Shown here: positions 35,705-44,659 of the stretch, in pieces | Numbering within the stretch: position 1 is the stretch's first letter | Layout: each line of letters starts with the position of its first letter | DNA from: Planctomycetota bacterium | GTDB lineage: Bacteria; Planctomycetota; Planctomycetia; Pirellulales; Lacipirellulaceae | Assembly (NCBI GenBank): GCA_029259915.1 | Contig: JAJDED010000026.1 | Span: forward strand, 1-64,000 | Length of the DNA: 64,000 nt | Reading direction: 5' to 3' | The notes under the pieces: generated by a model | What the model was told of the DNA's origin: nothing | Seen by the model: only the letters and a program-made list of their open reading frames with translations | Databases searched by the model: none | Made by a program: the position numbers and the translations under genes

Positions 35705-36241
35705 TCAAAGTTCAGCTACTGGTGATTCCGCTTCAAACGCTATCGCGCCATTACCGCGAAACAACCAAGCAAGAGCACTCCAGGGAAATGGCCAACTTTC
35801 AACTGCAATAGCTATGGCGATCCCGCTATCATTGATCACTTGAGCATCCCACCACTGCCATGCTCGCTTGTCTGGACTGAGCCAATACAACCAGTTTTGA
35901 AGTGACCATCGTCGCTCTCGTTCTTCGATCTCACGCTCCGGTTCGCCGAGGCTTTGCCACCGCTTCAACCAGACTTCGGCTTCCTGTTCGGTCATTTCTT
36001 CGGCACACGCTTCAACGAAGTCAGTGGGTAACATGCTACGCCAGTTCGCGTCTTCACGCCAATCATCAGCACATTGACGAGAAATGACTTCCATTACAGC
36101 CTTTGCATTTTGCAATACTTGTTCAGAATTGCCATCACATGTTACTACGAATCTGACTGTGCCGATTCCTGGAATACTTTCACCGGCCTGTGGGCCATGC
36201 TTAATTCGGTTCAACTCTGATTCGTATGCGGCCTTATCCAT
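35705..36241 (-). CDS. Probable immunity protein of the adjacent toxin
   Basis: 178 residues, acidic, with no signal peptide: MDKAAYESELNRIKHG, a beta-rich middle (VRFVVTCDGNSEQVLQNA), a tryptophan/glutamate-rich helix region and a final SALAWLFRGNGAIAFEAE. No family is recognised. It starts 2 bases after the stop of the toxin-like gene on the same strand, the tight order typical of polymorphic toxin and immunity pairs. The base composition is more AT-rich than the core genes, like the toxin fragment. Confidence 0.55.
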   Translation of the reverse strand: MDKAAYESELNRIKHGPQAGESIPGIGTVRFVVTCDGNSEQVLQNAKAVMEVISRQCADDWREDANWRSMLPTDFVEACAEEMTEQEAEVWLKRWQSLGEPEREIEERERRWSLQNWLYWLSPDKRAWQWWDAQVINDSGIAIAIAVESWPFPWSALAWLFRGNGAIAFEAESPVAEL

Positions 36242-36243
36242 TC

Positions 36244-37170
36244 TTAAAATCCCTCTCGACCAGTCCCTTGGATAATCTGGGGACGCAACGCTTCTATTTG
36301 CTCTGGTCGCAACCCGAATTGGTCTGGTGCTTTCGTCGGATCAGCAATGATTGGACGATTCGGAAATTGTCGTGCAGCACTCTGAGGCACAGCAGAAGCT
36401 CTTAAGTCATCCAAAACCGACTGAGGTACCTCGAATTGCTTCACAGTAGCACCTGGGAGATTTTGCTGCAACCGTTTCGTTAGGAACGCCTCGGCTCTTG
36501 CTTTGTCGCCAAAGTTTAGGAAAAGGGCTTGTTCACCTTGAATAGTAACTTGACCACCTTCTCCGAGGAGAATACGAGTATTTGGCTGTCCTTCAACGCG
36601 AAAGACCTTAACATTCCTTTGGGCATTTGCAGTGGTTGCCAAAGGAACATTTGTACGAGCAAAAGGTACACCAAATATCCGAAGGACTGCTTCGCCGAGG
36701 AAACCTGCGGCCTGACCGTCTTCTCCTTGTATTGTAGCCAATCCAGCTTGGGATAACCTAAGAGCTCCAATCCCTAACTCCGTTTGCTGCAGTCGAACTG
36801 AAATCTTACCTAGACGATTGAGTTCTTGAACGAGCTCAGCGCCCCGCAGGCCACGAGTGGCGGCTACGGCCGACTTAAGCCGTGTGAGACCTAGCAATGC
36901 TACATCACCTGCAAATGAAACAGTAGCATCGACAAAATCTCCTCGGTCAATTGCATCTGCTGATGCACCTCCCGGAATTAAGTTAATACCTGCTATTACA
37001 AAAGCATTAGCTCTTTCTCGGGCAATTCCGAATGCACGATCCTTGCTCAATTTGATGAATTTCCGAGAATTTTCGACAGTGTCAATCCTCCTAAGAAGTT
37101 CATCTGGAGTTGTTCCGTCTCCAATATCAATTGGCGCTCTTTTGAACGACGCTGCAAGAAAAAAGACCTT
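36244..37170 (-). pseudogene. C-terminal toxin module of an RHS-type polymorphic toxin, 5' truncated
   Basis: About 309 residues lie between the mobile-element end and the stop at 36244. The order fits a polymorphic-toxin C-terminus: a hydrophobic pretoxin stretch (VIAGINLIPGGASADAIDRG, then SFAGDVALLGLTRLKSAV), a variable middle, and a terminal toxin domain (EAFLTKRLQQNLPGATVKQF, then APDQFGLRPEQIEALRPQII, ending GTGREGF). No RHS repeats, signal or start precede it; the frame runs into the 37171 repeat and then antisense to the transposase gene. AT-rich codon use differs from the neighbours, which suggests acquired DNA. The toxic activity cannot be assigned. Confidence 0.55.
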
Positions 37171-37927
37171 AAACGGGACAGGTCTAATATTAGGATTTAA
37201 GGCTTGCTTTGCTAGGCCGCCCGCGACGGCGCATGGTTGATTCCAATCCAAGTTTCTTTGCCGTTCTGCTAACCCAACTTTTGCTGCCGTAGGGTTGGCC
37301 CTTGTTGACCGCGTGGCGGATCGCTTTTACCTCGGCCTCCGTTTGCGGATCGTTGACAAATTCGCACCAACGCCGTGACCGGGATAATGGCCAAGCGCCG
37401 AGAAGATGACGATCTGCCGCGGTCCCATGCTCACGTCTCCAGAGACTCGACCAACGCCACTCGTCCGCCGAGTCGACAAGGTTCGCCCGCAACGCGTTGC
37501 GTTCGACATACCGTGCAACTTGATAAAAATATTCGTCCGATTCAATCGGAAACGACTTGTAGCGCCCCTGATAAACGTGGCCCATTCCCACGCAGCGTCG
37601 ATGCTCCTGCCAGTTACGCACATGAGTGACCGACAGCTTCTGCATAAACGCGGCCAGGTCGCCGTTCTTTTCTGGCCACAGCACGAAATGCCAGTGATTG
37701 GGCATCAGGCAATACGAGCAGATTCGCATCGGGCAACTCAATAGAGTCTTGGCGACAATCTCTTCGAAGGCTTCGTAGTCTCGGTCCTTGCGGAACAAGC
37801 GCATGCGTCCCACGCCACGGTTCAATACATGAAAAACCATTCCGCCGGGAGTAACACGAGCTGTTCTGGGCATTTCCACAAGCTAGAAGTGCTTGTCTAG
37901 ATTGTCAATATTAGACCTGTCCCGTTT
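37171..37927. mobile_element. RAYT element bounded by 21-bp inverted repeats
   Basis: The left end AAACGGGACAGGTCTAATAT (37171-37191) and its inverse (37907-37927) bracket one gene for a REP-associated tyrosine transposase. Two further copies of the ends occur at 35382-35512. The unit has no extra cargo. Its insertion coincides with the point at which the toxin gene loses its 5' part. Confidence 0.75.
37190..37873 (-). CDS. REP-associated tyrosine transposase (RAYT, Y1_Tnp/HUH)
   Basis: About 227 residues from the ATG at 37873; a GTG two codons earlier is in frame. The HUH motif appears as MPNHWHFVLWP (HWH at 60-62) and the catalytic tyrosine is probably Tyr122 in VARYVERNALRA. A C-terminal extension with KSWVSRTAKKLGL follows. 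RAYTs nick single-stranded DNA at palindromic REP repeats, matching the flanking 21-bp repeats here. The gene is intact. Confidence 0.9.
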   Translation of the reverse strand: MPRTARVTPGGMVFHVLNRGVGRMRLFRKDRDYEAFEEIVAKTLLSCPMRICSYCLMPNHWHFVLWPEKNGDLAAFMQKLSVTHVRNWQEHRRCVGMGHVYQGRYKSFPIESDEYFYQVARYVERNALRANLVDSADEWRWSSLWRREHGTAADRHLLGAWPLSRSRRWCEFVNDPQTEAEVKAIRHAVNKGQPYGSKSWVSRTAKKLGLESTMRRRGRPSKASLKS

Positions 37928-37944
37928 TTCAAAACAAACGTTTT

Positions 37945-38907
37945 TCAAAACATCCGCGTCTGATAACTGCCCGTCACGGGAAAAGCATTAAAACCTTCGA
38001 CGCGAAGGTGCTCGACGAATTCGCGGGGGCCGTGGGTGCAGTAGATTTCTTGTGGGGCGACGCGCTGGGCGGTTTCTAGTAATTGGTTGAAGTCGGCGTG
38101 GTCGGAAAGTGGTAGGGCGTGGTCGACGCCCTGGCGGTATTTGGTGCTAGGGTCGATGGCCCAACCGGTGACTGCGATTCCCACGGGCTGCGTGATGCCC
38201 GGCAACCGAAATCCGCGCATTCCTTGGGGAAGTGTTATCACGGCATTTCCCGGCAGTCGTGATGCTTCGTAAGGCGCCACTTGCCCCAGATCGACGCCGC
38301 ACTCGCGATAGACTTCGCTCACGGCAAAAATCATCGGATGCTGCAAAACGGGGATCCCCGCTGTGGTCAGCAGTTTGGTAACTTCTTGCGCTTTGCCGAG
38401 AGCATAGGCATGGATGACGGGCGTGCGATCCTCGGCCAACGTTTTTTTTACTAGCTGCAAAAGTTCTTCGACGACTTCCTCGCGCGGCGGCAATCGGTAG
38501 CGGGGTTTGCCGAAGGTGCTTTCCATCACCAAGATGTCGGCGTGCGGCAATTCGGCAGGTTCGCTGGTGGCCGAGGGTCCCAATTTGAAATCGCCCGTGT
38601 ACAGCAACGACTTTTCACCATTCTCTGCCAACAACATGGCCGACCCCAGGCAATGCCCGGCGGGGAAAGCGGTCAGCGCGAGCGGACCGAATTTGTGCGG
38701 TTGCCGATATTCAAGCGTCAGAGTTTTTCGGTGGGCACCCCGTCGATGCTGATAAAGTTTCCCGGTGGCGGGGGTACACAGGGCCAATTCGTGCGGGCCG
38801 ATGTGGTCGGCATGCGCATGCGAGATGAACCCGCAAGGCTGACGCCGCCGAACGTCGACGGCCAACTTCGCAGCGGTAAGAAACAACCCGCGATCCCAAT
38901 GAAACAT
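37945..38907 (-). CDS. Metallo-beta-lactamase/beta-CASP nuclease-like protein
   Basis: 320 residues from the ATG at 38907, which has GGAG eight bases upstream; a TTG at 38922 is less likely. The metal-binding HAHADH lies at 30-35, LLYTGDFKLGP and ALPLSDHADFNQLLE are further motifs, and the last resembles the beta-CASP signature. Members include ligase-associated 3'-exonucleases and mRNA 3'-end processing factors. No ligase gene is adjacent. It starts 18 bp from the RAYT element end. The role in DNA or RNA processing is inferred from family. Confidence 0.85.
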   Translation of the reverse strand: MFHWDRGLFLTAAKLAVDVRRRQPCGFISHAHADHIGPHELALCTPATGKLYQHRRGAHRKTLTLEYRQPHKFGPLALTAFPAGHCLGSAMLLAENGEKSLLYTGDFKLGPSATSEPAELPHADILVMESTFGKPRYRLPPREEVVEELLQLVKKTLAEDRTPVIHAYALGKAQEVTKLLTTAGIPVLQHPMIFAVSEVYRECGVDLGQVAPYEASRLPGNAVITLPQGMRGFRLPGITQPVGIAVTGWAIDPSTKYRQGVDHALPLSDHADFNQLLETAQRVAPQEIYCTHGPREFVEHLRVEGFNAFPVTGSYQTRMF

Positions 38908-39101
38908 ACGCAGCCACTCCAAAAGTGCATTGTAACGGCACGGTCCCCCTTTCTAATTGGAAACCCGTTGTATTCTTAATGAATCTTTATTAAGATTGCT
39001 AACTTACTACGCCGCCGGGATAATTGCTCATCGTTCGCTCCTCATGCGAGAACTTGTCTCAGCGCAGGGGGCGGAAAGCCGGATTTCTAAAAGGTTGTCT
39101 T

Positions 39102-39530
39102 ATGGACTGCGTTCGCAAGTCGATGGCTGTCGCAGCAGGTTTGTGTTTTTTGCTCTCTGGCTGTGGCTCCGAAAAGACCGCCTATCCACTGGTTTCCGTT
39201 ACCGGGTCTGTGAAATACGCCGACGGCTCGCTGATTCCTGCCAAGCGAATCACGTTGAAATTTGTTTCGCAACAGTCGCCGGTCGATGCCAAGACGCATC
39301 CGCGGCCAGGACTGGGCGAAGTGAATGTCGAAGATGGATCGTTTATCGTCAGCACGTACAACTATAACGACGGAGTCATCCGCGGCAAACACAAGGTGAC
39401 GGTCCAATCGCTCGACGAAAAAAACCATGCCACCGACGCCATTCCGAAGCGTTATGGAGATTCCAATTCTTCTCCGTTGGAAGTCGACACGCAGAACATG
39501 CCGTTCGATTTGGTCATCGAAAAACCGTGA
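39102..39530 (+). CDS. Hypothetical lipoprotein upstream of a DUF1559 protein
   Basis: 142 residues from the ATG at 39102. The signal peptide ends in the lipobox LLSGC, so it is probably anchored by a lipidated Cys. The mature part is a beta-rich carboxypeptidase-regulatory-like domain (VTGSVKYADGSLIPAKRITL, then GKHKVTVQS). In planctomycetes such lipoproteins commonly sit next to DUF1559 genes, as here with a 40-bp gap. Function unknown. Confidence 0.8.
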   Translation: MDCVRKSMAVAAGLCFLLSGCGSEKTAYPLVSVTGSVKYADGSLIPAKRITLKFVSQQSPVDAKTHPRPGLGEVNVEDGSFIVSTYNYNDGVIRGKHKVTVQSLDEKNHATDAIPKRYGDSNSSPLEVDTQNMPFDLVIEKP

Positions 39531-39570
39531 GATTTCCTCTTCGCCCTTTGATTCCCCTGTAGCTCGCAAC

Positions 39571-40659
39571 ATGAATTCAACAGCAAATTATTCACGTCAA
39601 GCGACTCGCCCAACTAGATTGGGTTTTACACTCGTCGAATTGCTTGTCGTGATTGCGATCATCGGTGTGTTGGTCGCGCTGTTGTTGCCGGCAGTTCAGG
39701 CTGCCCGAACTGCAGCGCGGCGGACACAGTGTAAAAACAATCTCAAACAGGTCGGTTTGGCAGTGCTGAACTACGAAAGCGACAAAGAGGCGATGCCGCC
39801 CCTGATGACCTGGTGGGACGACAACAACCCTGCGACACTCTTTCCTGCTGTGCACGAATTGGGGCCGAATTGGGTGATTGCTGTGCTTCCGTACATGGAG
39901 CAACAAGCAATCTTCGAAGCGTTCGACTTTACGGCTCCGATTTCCGATCCGCTGAACGAATCGGCGCGCATTCAAGAAATTTCGGCGTTTCTTTGTCCGG
40001 AAGATAGCGACAACAATCGTGTGCATTTCGCTGGTGCTACAGGCTTGGCGGGCAATTTTGGCGACAATTGGGCCCGCGGAAATTACGCAGGCAATGGGGG
40101 ATTGTGGTTTTTGCCGGACTCGTCTTCTGTTGCTCAGATTTGGTTTGATCACCGTTGGAGTGATCGCAGGTATCGGGGAGTTTTGGCAGCTGCTGCTAAA
40201 CACAAGCTGTCACGAATCACCGATGGTACGAGCAGTACGATTCTCCTTGGTGAAATTCGCGCCGGCGTCTCCCCGATCGACATCCGCGGAATCTGGGCCA
40301 TGGGCGGGGCCGGCCCAAGCGGCTTGGCGGCCCACGGATGGAGAGGGGACGACAACGGACCAAACAATCTCGAAGCGGCCGCGGATGATATTTATGGATG
40401 TACTGACCTAATGTTTAGCGTCGGCGGTAAACGAGAACTTGTGAAACAAAAAATGGGGTGCTCCGCAGCCGTAGAGACGAATACCCAGCAGGCACCTCGC
40501 AGCCTCCACGTGGGGGGCGTTCATGTCTGCATGCTGGACGGGAGCGTACAGTTTATCAGCGACGACATCGAGCTTGCCCAAGATGGCGAATGTTGCGCAA
40601 CCTGGGACCGCCTGAATCTCTCCGCCGACGGCGAAATCGTCGACCCCGACGCGTTTTGA
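39571..40659 (+). CDS. DUF1559 pilin-like (prepilin N-terminal) protein
   Basis: 362 residues from the ATG at 39571. The type IV pilin-like N-terminus has the peptidase site G18/F19TLVE and the following hydrophobic helix ELLVVIAIIGVLVALLLPA, then the DUF1559 head with SLHVGGVHVCMLDGSVQFIS near the C-terminus. DUF1559 proteins are greatly expanded in planctomycetes and are secreted and processed like pseudopilins; their job is unknown. Paired with the upstream lipoprotein gene. Confidence 0.93.
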   Translation: MNSTANYSRQATRPTRLGFTLVELLVVIAIIGVLVALLLPAVQAARTAARRTQCKNNLKQVGLAVLNYESDKEAMPPLMTWWDDNNPATLFPAVHELGPNWVIAVLPYMEQQAIFEAFDFTAPISDPLNESARIQEISAFLCPEDSDNNRVHFAGATGLAGNFGDNWARGNYAGNGGLWFLPDSSSVAQIWFDHRWSDRRYRGVLAAAAKHKLSRITDGTSSTILLGEIRAGVSPIDIRGIWAMGGAGPSGLAAHGWRGDDNGPNNLEAAADDIYGCTDLMFSVGGKRELVKQKMGCSAAVETNTQQAPRSLHVGGVHVCMLDGSVQFISDDIELAQDGECCATWDRLNLSADGEIVDPDAF

Positions 40660-40702
40660 TCTAACCGCGACAGCCGCATTTTTTATCCAGATTTCTCAAG
40701 AC

Positions 40703-40732
40703 TTACCACAGAGTCACGGAGAACACTGAGAT
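40703..40732. repeat. TACCACGGAGTCACGGAG repeat unit
   Basis: TTACCACAGAGTCACGGAGA followed by ACACTGAGA. A close copy (TTTACCACGGAGTCACGGAG) is at 48668-48700. Both sit in gaps upstream or downstream of genes; no pairing partner is found within the element. Confidence 0.5.
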
Positions 40733-40749
40733 GGAAAAGGAAAATCCGC

Positions 40750-40785
40750 TTGACAGAATCCTGCTGTACTAATACAACTAGTACA
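40750..40785 (+). promoter_or_regulatory. Promoter and palindromic operator of the GntR-ABC operon
   Basis: A consensus TTGACA (40750-40755) is followed, 17 bases on, by TACAAC (40773-40778) as a weak -10. A 7-7-7 palindrome, TGTACTA (40765-40771) facing TAGTACA (40779-40785), covers the -10. Palindromes of this kind are typical operators of YtrA-type GntR repressors, so the first gene probably represses the operon by steric block. Start ATG is at 40797. Confidence 0.7.
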
Positions 40786-40796
40786 GTGAGGCTGCC

Positions 40797-41198
40797 ATGC
40801 AATTTCTTTGTGATACCACTTCCCGAACGCCCATCTATCGGCAACTGATCGATCAGGTCCGCCACGGGGTTGCCCGAGGCAAGCTCCGTGTGGGCGATCG
40901 GCTGCCCTCGGTGCGGCAATTGTCACGGGAACTGGTGGTCAATCCCAATACCGTGGCCCGCGCTTACACGGAGTTGGAGCGTGAAGGGACGCTTATCACC
41001 CAGCAAGGCCGCGGCGTGTTTGTCGCCCCGCCGCGGACCGATCTCACCAAAAAGGCGCGCCGCAAACAGCTCGGCGAACGGCTCGATCTGTTGTTCGTCG
41101 AGGCGGTTCACCTCGGTTTTACGGCTGATGAACTGCAAGCGATGGTGCAAGATCGCATCGGCCAATTTGCATTTGTAGAAGAAAAAGGAAACGAATGA
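40797..41198 (+). CDS. GntR-family transcriptional regulator, YtrA subfamily
   Basis: 133 residues. The winged helix-turn-helix reads SRTPIYRQLIDQVRHGVARG, LRVGDRLPSVRQLSRELVVN and PNTVARAYTELEREGTLIT, followed by a short helical dimerisation tail rather than a ligand domain. This subfamily regulates ABC transporter operons, often in response to antibiotics or envelope stress. The next gene overlaps by four bases (ATGA), so they are cotranscribed. A palindrome over its own promoter suggests autorepression. Confidence 0.92.
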   Translation: MQFLCDTTSRTPIYRQLIDQVRHGVARGKLRVGDRLPSVRQLSRELVVNPNTVARAYTELEREGTLITQQGRGVFVAPPRTDLTKKARRKQLGERLDLLFVEAVHLGFTADELQAMVQDRIGQFAFVEEKGNE

Positions 41199-42151
41199 CC
41201 ATGACCGACGTCATCCGCACGCAACGACTGACCAAACACTACGGCTGCCACCGAGTAGTCGATAGCCTCAACTTGCGAGTCCAGCAGGGCCAAGTTTACG
41301 GATTTTTGGGCCGCAATGGGGCAGGCAAAAGCACAACGATCAAAATGCTGCTGGGCATGGTCCAACCCGACAGTGGTGAAGCGGAGTTGCTTGGCGAACC
41401 AGTTTCAAAACTGCGGCCCGAAACGCGCGAGCGAATCGCCTACATTGCCGAGGGCCATCCGCTTTACAACTGGATGACGGTCGGCGAAGTGGTCCGTTTT
41501 ACGCGGGCGTTTTATTCGCAGTGGAACACGGAACTTGTGGAGCAGATTCTCGACCATTTTGAGTTGTCGCGCAAGCAAAAACTGCGGCGGCTTTCCAATG
41601 GCCAACGCGCGCAGGTTTCGCTCGCGTTGGCGGTCGCCCCGGAACCGGAGTTGCTGATTCTCGACGACCCAACATTGGGGCTCGACACGGTAGTGCGACG
41701 CGATTTTTTGGAGTCGCTCATCCAAATCATCCACCGCAAAGGGCGCACGATTCTTTTCAGTTCGCACATCCTGGGCGATGTCGAGCGCGTGGCCGACCGC
41801 ATTGGCATCCTGGTCGATGGCGTGTTGCGCGTCGATTGCCCGACGGACCATTTTCGCGCATCGGTCAAAAAACTGGTGCTCGATTTCCCCGGCCCAGCAC
41901 CCGAGGGTTTCGAGTGTCCCGGTTTGGTCAACCAGTGGCGCACCGGCTCGCAATTGGAACTGGTGCTCGTGGGCTACGACGATGCCCAGCGCACGGCCGT
42001 CGAGTCGCTCCAGCCGCGGAATATCGAAGTGGTCGAGCTGAATCTTGAAGAAGCGTTTATCCAATACACCCGCGGCCGCCGCCGATCGCTGCCGCTATTT
42101 GCAACGGAGGGGAGCGATGATCAAAGCACTCGTGATCAAGGAGCTGCGTGA
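41195..42151 (+). CDS. ABC transporter ATP-binding protein
   Basis: 318 residues. Walker A GRNGAGKST (39-47), signature LSNGQR near 133-138 and Walker B LLILDDP near 153-159. The residue after the Walker B Asp is Asp rather than the usual catalytic Glu, which may slow hydrolysis. The protein pairs with a GntR regulator upstream and a six-helix membrane protein downstream. A role in export of a drug or lipid is plausible from the YtrA-type context but not proven. Confidence 0.9.
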   Translation: MTMTDVIRTQRLTKHYGCHRVVDSLNLRVQQGQVYGFLGRNGAGKSTTIKMLLGMVQPDSGEAELLGEPVSKLRPETRERIAYIAEGHPLYNWMTVGEVVRFTRAFYSQWNTELVEQILDHFELSRKQKLRRLSNGQRAQVSLALAVAPEPELLILDDPTLGLDTVVRRDFLESLIQIIHRKGRTILFSSHILGDVERVADRIGILVDGVLRVDCPTDHFRASVKKLVLDFPGPAPEGFECPGLVNQWRTGSQLELVLVGYDDAQRTAVESLQPRNIEVVELNLEEAFIQYTRGRRRSLPLFATEGSDDQSTRDQGAA

Positions 42152-42767
42152 ATCGCTGGGGCTGATTGCTCTGGCGGGGCTTGGAATTGCCTACATAGTG
42201 GGGCATTGCATCGGTATTGCGCTGCTCCCGTGGAAGTATGCAGAAGCAACTTATTATCCCTTTTCCTATGGCTTACATATTGAAGGTCAGGTTGTCATTC
42301 TAGGCTGCTTCGGCTTTTTGCTCGGTTTGAAGCAGACCGCCTGGGAGGCGCATCACAGCACGTTTTATTTCTTGCTACATCGTCCGGTGGAGCGCAGCCG
42401 AGTGTTTGCTGTGAAGTTGCTTGTCGGTGTGTTGATTGTTTTTCTGCTGAACGCGCTGCTGATCGGTCTGTATGGCTGGTGGGCGGCATCTCCGGGAAAA
42501 CATCCGTCGCCTTTTGAATGGTCGATGACAATTCCCACCTGGAAGCTCAGCGGGGCTTTGGTGATCGTCTATTTGGGGGCATTCTTAAGTGGCGTGCGCC
42601 CGGCGAAATGGTTTGGCACGCGGCTCGTGCCGACTGTGTTTGGCATCGTCTGTGCCGTTAGCATTCACTTTTCCCCATGGTGGTGGCGAGCGCTGCCAAT
42701 CGGCCTGGCAAGTGCAACCGTGTTACTCCTAGCAATTTTCTACTACGTGCAAACTCGCGATTATTGA
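42117..42767 (+). CDS. ABC transporter membrane protein (permease)
   Basis: 216 residues from the ATG at 42117, with GGAGGGG just upstream and overlapping the end of the ATPase gene. About six membrane helices are visible (LIALAGLGIAYIVGHCIGIA, VVILGCFGFLLGL, LLVGVLIVFLLNALLIGLYG and others). A short charged N-terminus MIKALVIKELRESL is typical of ABC-2-like permeases. Translational coupling with the ATPase is likely. Confidence 0.85.
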   Translation: MIKALVIKELRESLGLIALAGLGIAYIVGHCIGIALLPWKYAEATYYPFSYGLHIEGQVVILGCFGFLLGLKQTAWEAHHSTFYFLLHRPVERSRVFAVKLLVGVLIVFLLNALLIGLYGWWAASPGKHPSPFEWSMTIPTWKLSGALVIVYLGAFLSGVRPAKWFGTRLVPTVFGIVCAVSIHFSPWWWRALPIGLASATVLLLAIFYYVQTRDY

Positions 42768-42778
42768 GGAATAGAAAT

Positions 42779-44381
42779 ATGCTTCACAGCGTTGTAGTTC
42801 GTCGGCTTTTCTCTGCCACGGTAGTTGCGATTGGCTTGGCCATTGTGTGGCAATCGTTGGTTGGTTGGTTGGGGGAATGATTTGAAGTATAAACTCTTCA
42901 GATCCTCTGGGAAGACCTATGAGAACCTCCTGATTGTAGCCGACGGAACGCCGCTGATTGTAACTCAAGTGGATGGCAGTGACGTACATCGCGTCTACAG
43001 GACACTCGATGGCCGCACTGTCGAACCATCGACAGAAGAACAGTTATATGGTCGGCATTTATCCGCGTTTCCAAAAGCACGCGGAGTCGTGAACTTTCCA
43101 GTGAAGTGGAAACAACGAATCGGTTCGACCTCGGACCTTGGCAATCCACCCACGTATTGGTTTCTGGTACGAGACGACCTTCAGGAAGGCCACGCTTATT
43201 TTGTTGGTTACGATTCGATTTCCAAGCTCCCGATTGGTTATATCAGTCGACAAGGTTTCCTCGCTGCTCTGCCAGCGCGGGAAGATTGGTTCGATCTTGG
43301 AAGAAATTTTCCGGGTCGCGGAAATCGCATATTTGCCAATAACGCGAGTATGTCGGATCCAGGCTACTTCCCGTGGCGCCATCGACGGGCCGACTTGAAT
43401 AATGTACCGTCGGATTGGATTGCCTTTTTGATCGACGGCAAACAGATTCTACGCCTCGACCTTCGAGAGCGAACCGTCCGAATGCTCGACAACTCTGGCA
43501 TTCCCACCGCAGTAGCCATGGTCCGCGAGCCAGTTCCTCCGGCAACGAAAAATGTGGAGGAGAAACCTGACGAAGAGCAAGAGGGCCGAGCCAGCCCACA
43601 GTCCTTGTTTCGACAGACTGCTTTCCAAACTTTTTCTTACGTAGTTCCAGCCGCCGGCGCATACAAATCGGACACCCGCCCAAAAACGGTGACCCGGTTG
43701 ATTGCACGTCATGTCGATCGGGTTGATGTTTGGGATCCGGTGGAGGAAACCAAGCTTTCGTATCCTTTGCCAGAGCGATTGCACGACCAAGGACTAAGCG
43801 CCTACTCGCTAGGTAATGGCCAGTTGCTTGTCCAAGTCCATCGTGGATATTGGGAGCGTGGGAATGTGAATGAATTGATTTGGCTCGACCAGACAGGCGC
43901 AGAACTTCGCCAGGAAACGGTGCAGCTGATCAGCGAGCTGCCGAAAAGTCCCAGAGAAAGAGCGTGGGACACAGCACTCGACTCGCCACTTCCAGCAGCG
44001 TGGGCGTACCGCGAACTGATTCGCGAACCATTCAATCTGTTGCAGTGGCACCAAGAGAAAACCTATCAAGGCGCCATTTTGCGCACCCTACGAGAAAGCT
44101 GGCCGGCCCTGCTGACCGTTTTACTTTTATCGGTCGCACTGACATGGCTCGCCACGCGGTGGCATCGCAAGTACTGCCGCGCGCATGCCGGCTCGTGGGT
44201 CGCGTTTGTTTTCTTGCTAGGTCTGCCGGGGCTGGCAGCTTATTGGTTGCATCACCGACGGCCCGTGATGGAAACCTGCAAAGAGTGTGGCCGCAGCGCC
44301 CCGCGCGACCGCGATGGCTGCGCCTATTGCCAGCAGCCGTTTGCCGAACCGAGTTTGCGCGGCAGCGAAATTTTTGCGTGA
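42779..44381 (+). CDS. Membrane protein with C-terminal zinc ribbon; frameshifted in a poly-G run
   Basis: A short frame from ATG 42779 gives one membrane helix (RRLFSATVVAIGLAIVWQSL) and stops at TGA 42878. Shifting frame by one in the G5 run at 42871-42875 continues ...WLGNDLKYKLFRSSGKTY into an open frame to 44381, about 530 residues in all. The long part is beta-rich, then has two or three hydrophobic helices and a four-cysteine zinc ribbon (CKECGRSAPRDRDGCAYC). It is the last gene of the GntR-ABC operon. A sequencing error, a recent mutation or programmed slippage could explain the shift. Confidence 0.7.
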
Positions 44382-44659
44382 GCAATGGAACCAAGAAACT
44401 TAATAGCCACAAGAAACACAAAGAGTGCCTTTCACTTTTGCACAATGGGACGTGAGCAATGTCCTGGAAATCGTTGTAGGTCGTTGGGCCCATACGCGGC
44501 AAGCTATGGCAAGGGTCGCTTCAAATACCGTAGTTTGAAAAGCGAAAAGCCCTGAAAAAACCGCAGTACGCTGACACTGGGAACGCAGCTTGCTTATAAT
44601 GGACGGCATTCCGCGCTGGGTTCGTTTTCAAGCTCAAGCCCTATGGGAAAGGTCGGTTT
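44382..44659. other. Gap after the zinc-ribbon gene
   Basis: The first 50 bases (to about 44430) have an 80-90 percent match to the bases after the fragment at 45931-46029, including AGCCAC.AGAAACACAAAGAG. The promoter of the next gene is annotated separately. Nothing else is seen. Confidence 0.4.
44571..44600 (+). promoter_or_regulatory. Promoter of the thioredoxin-like lipoprotein gene
   Basis: CTGACA (44571-44576) and a perfect TATAAT (44595-44600) are 18 bases apart, a strong sigma-70-like arrangement. Transcription would begin near 44607, about 53 bases before the ATG at 44660. Confidence 0.65.
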
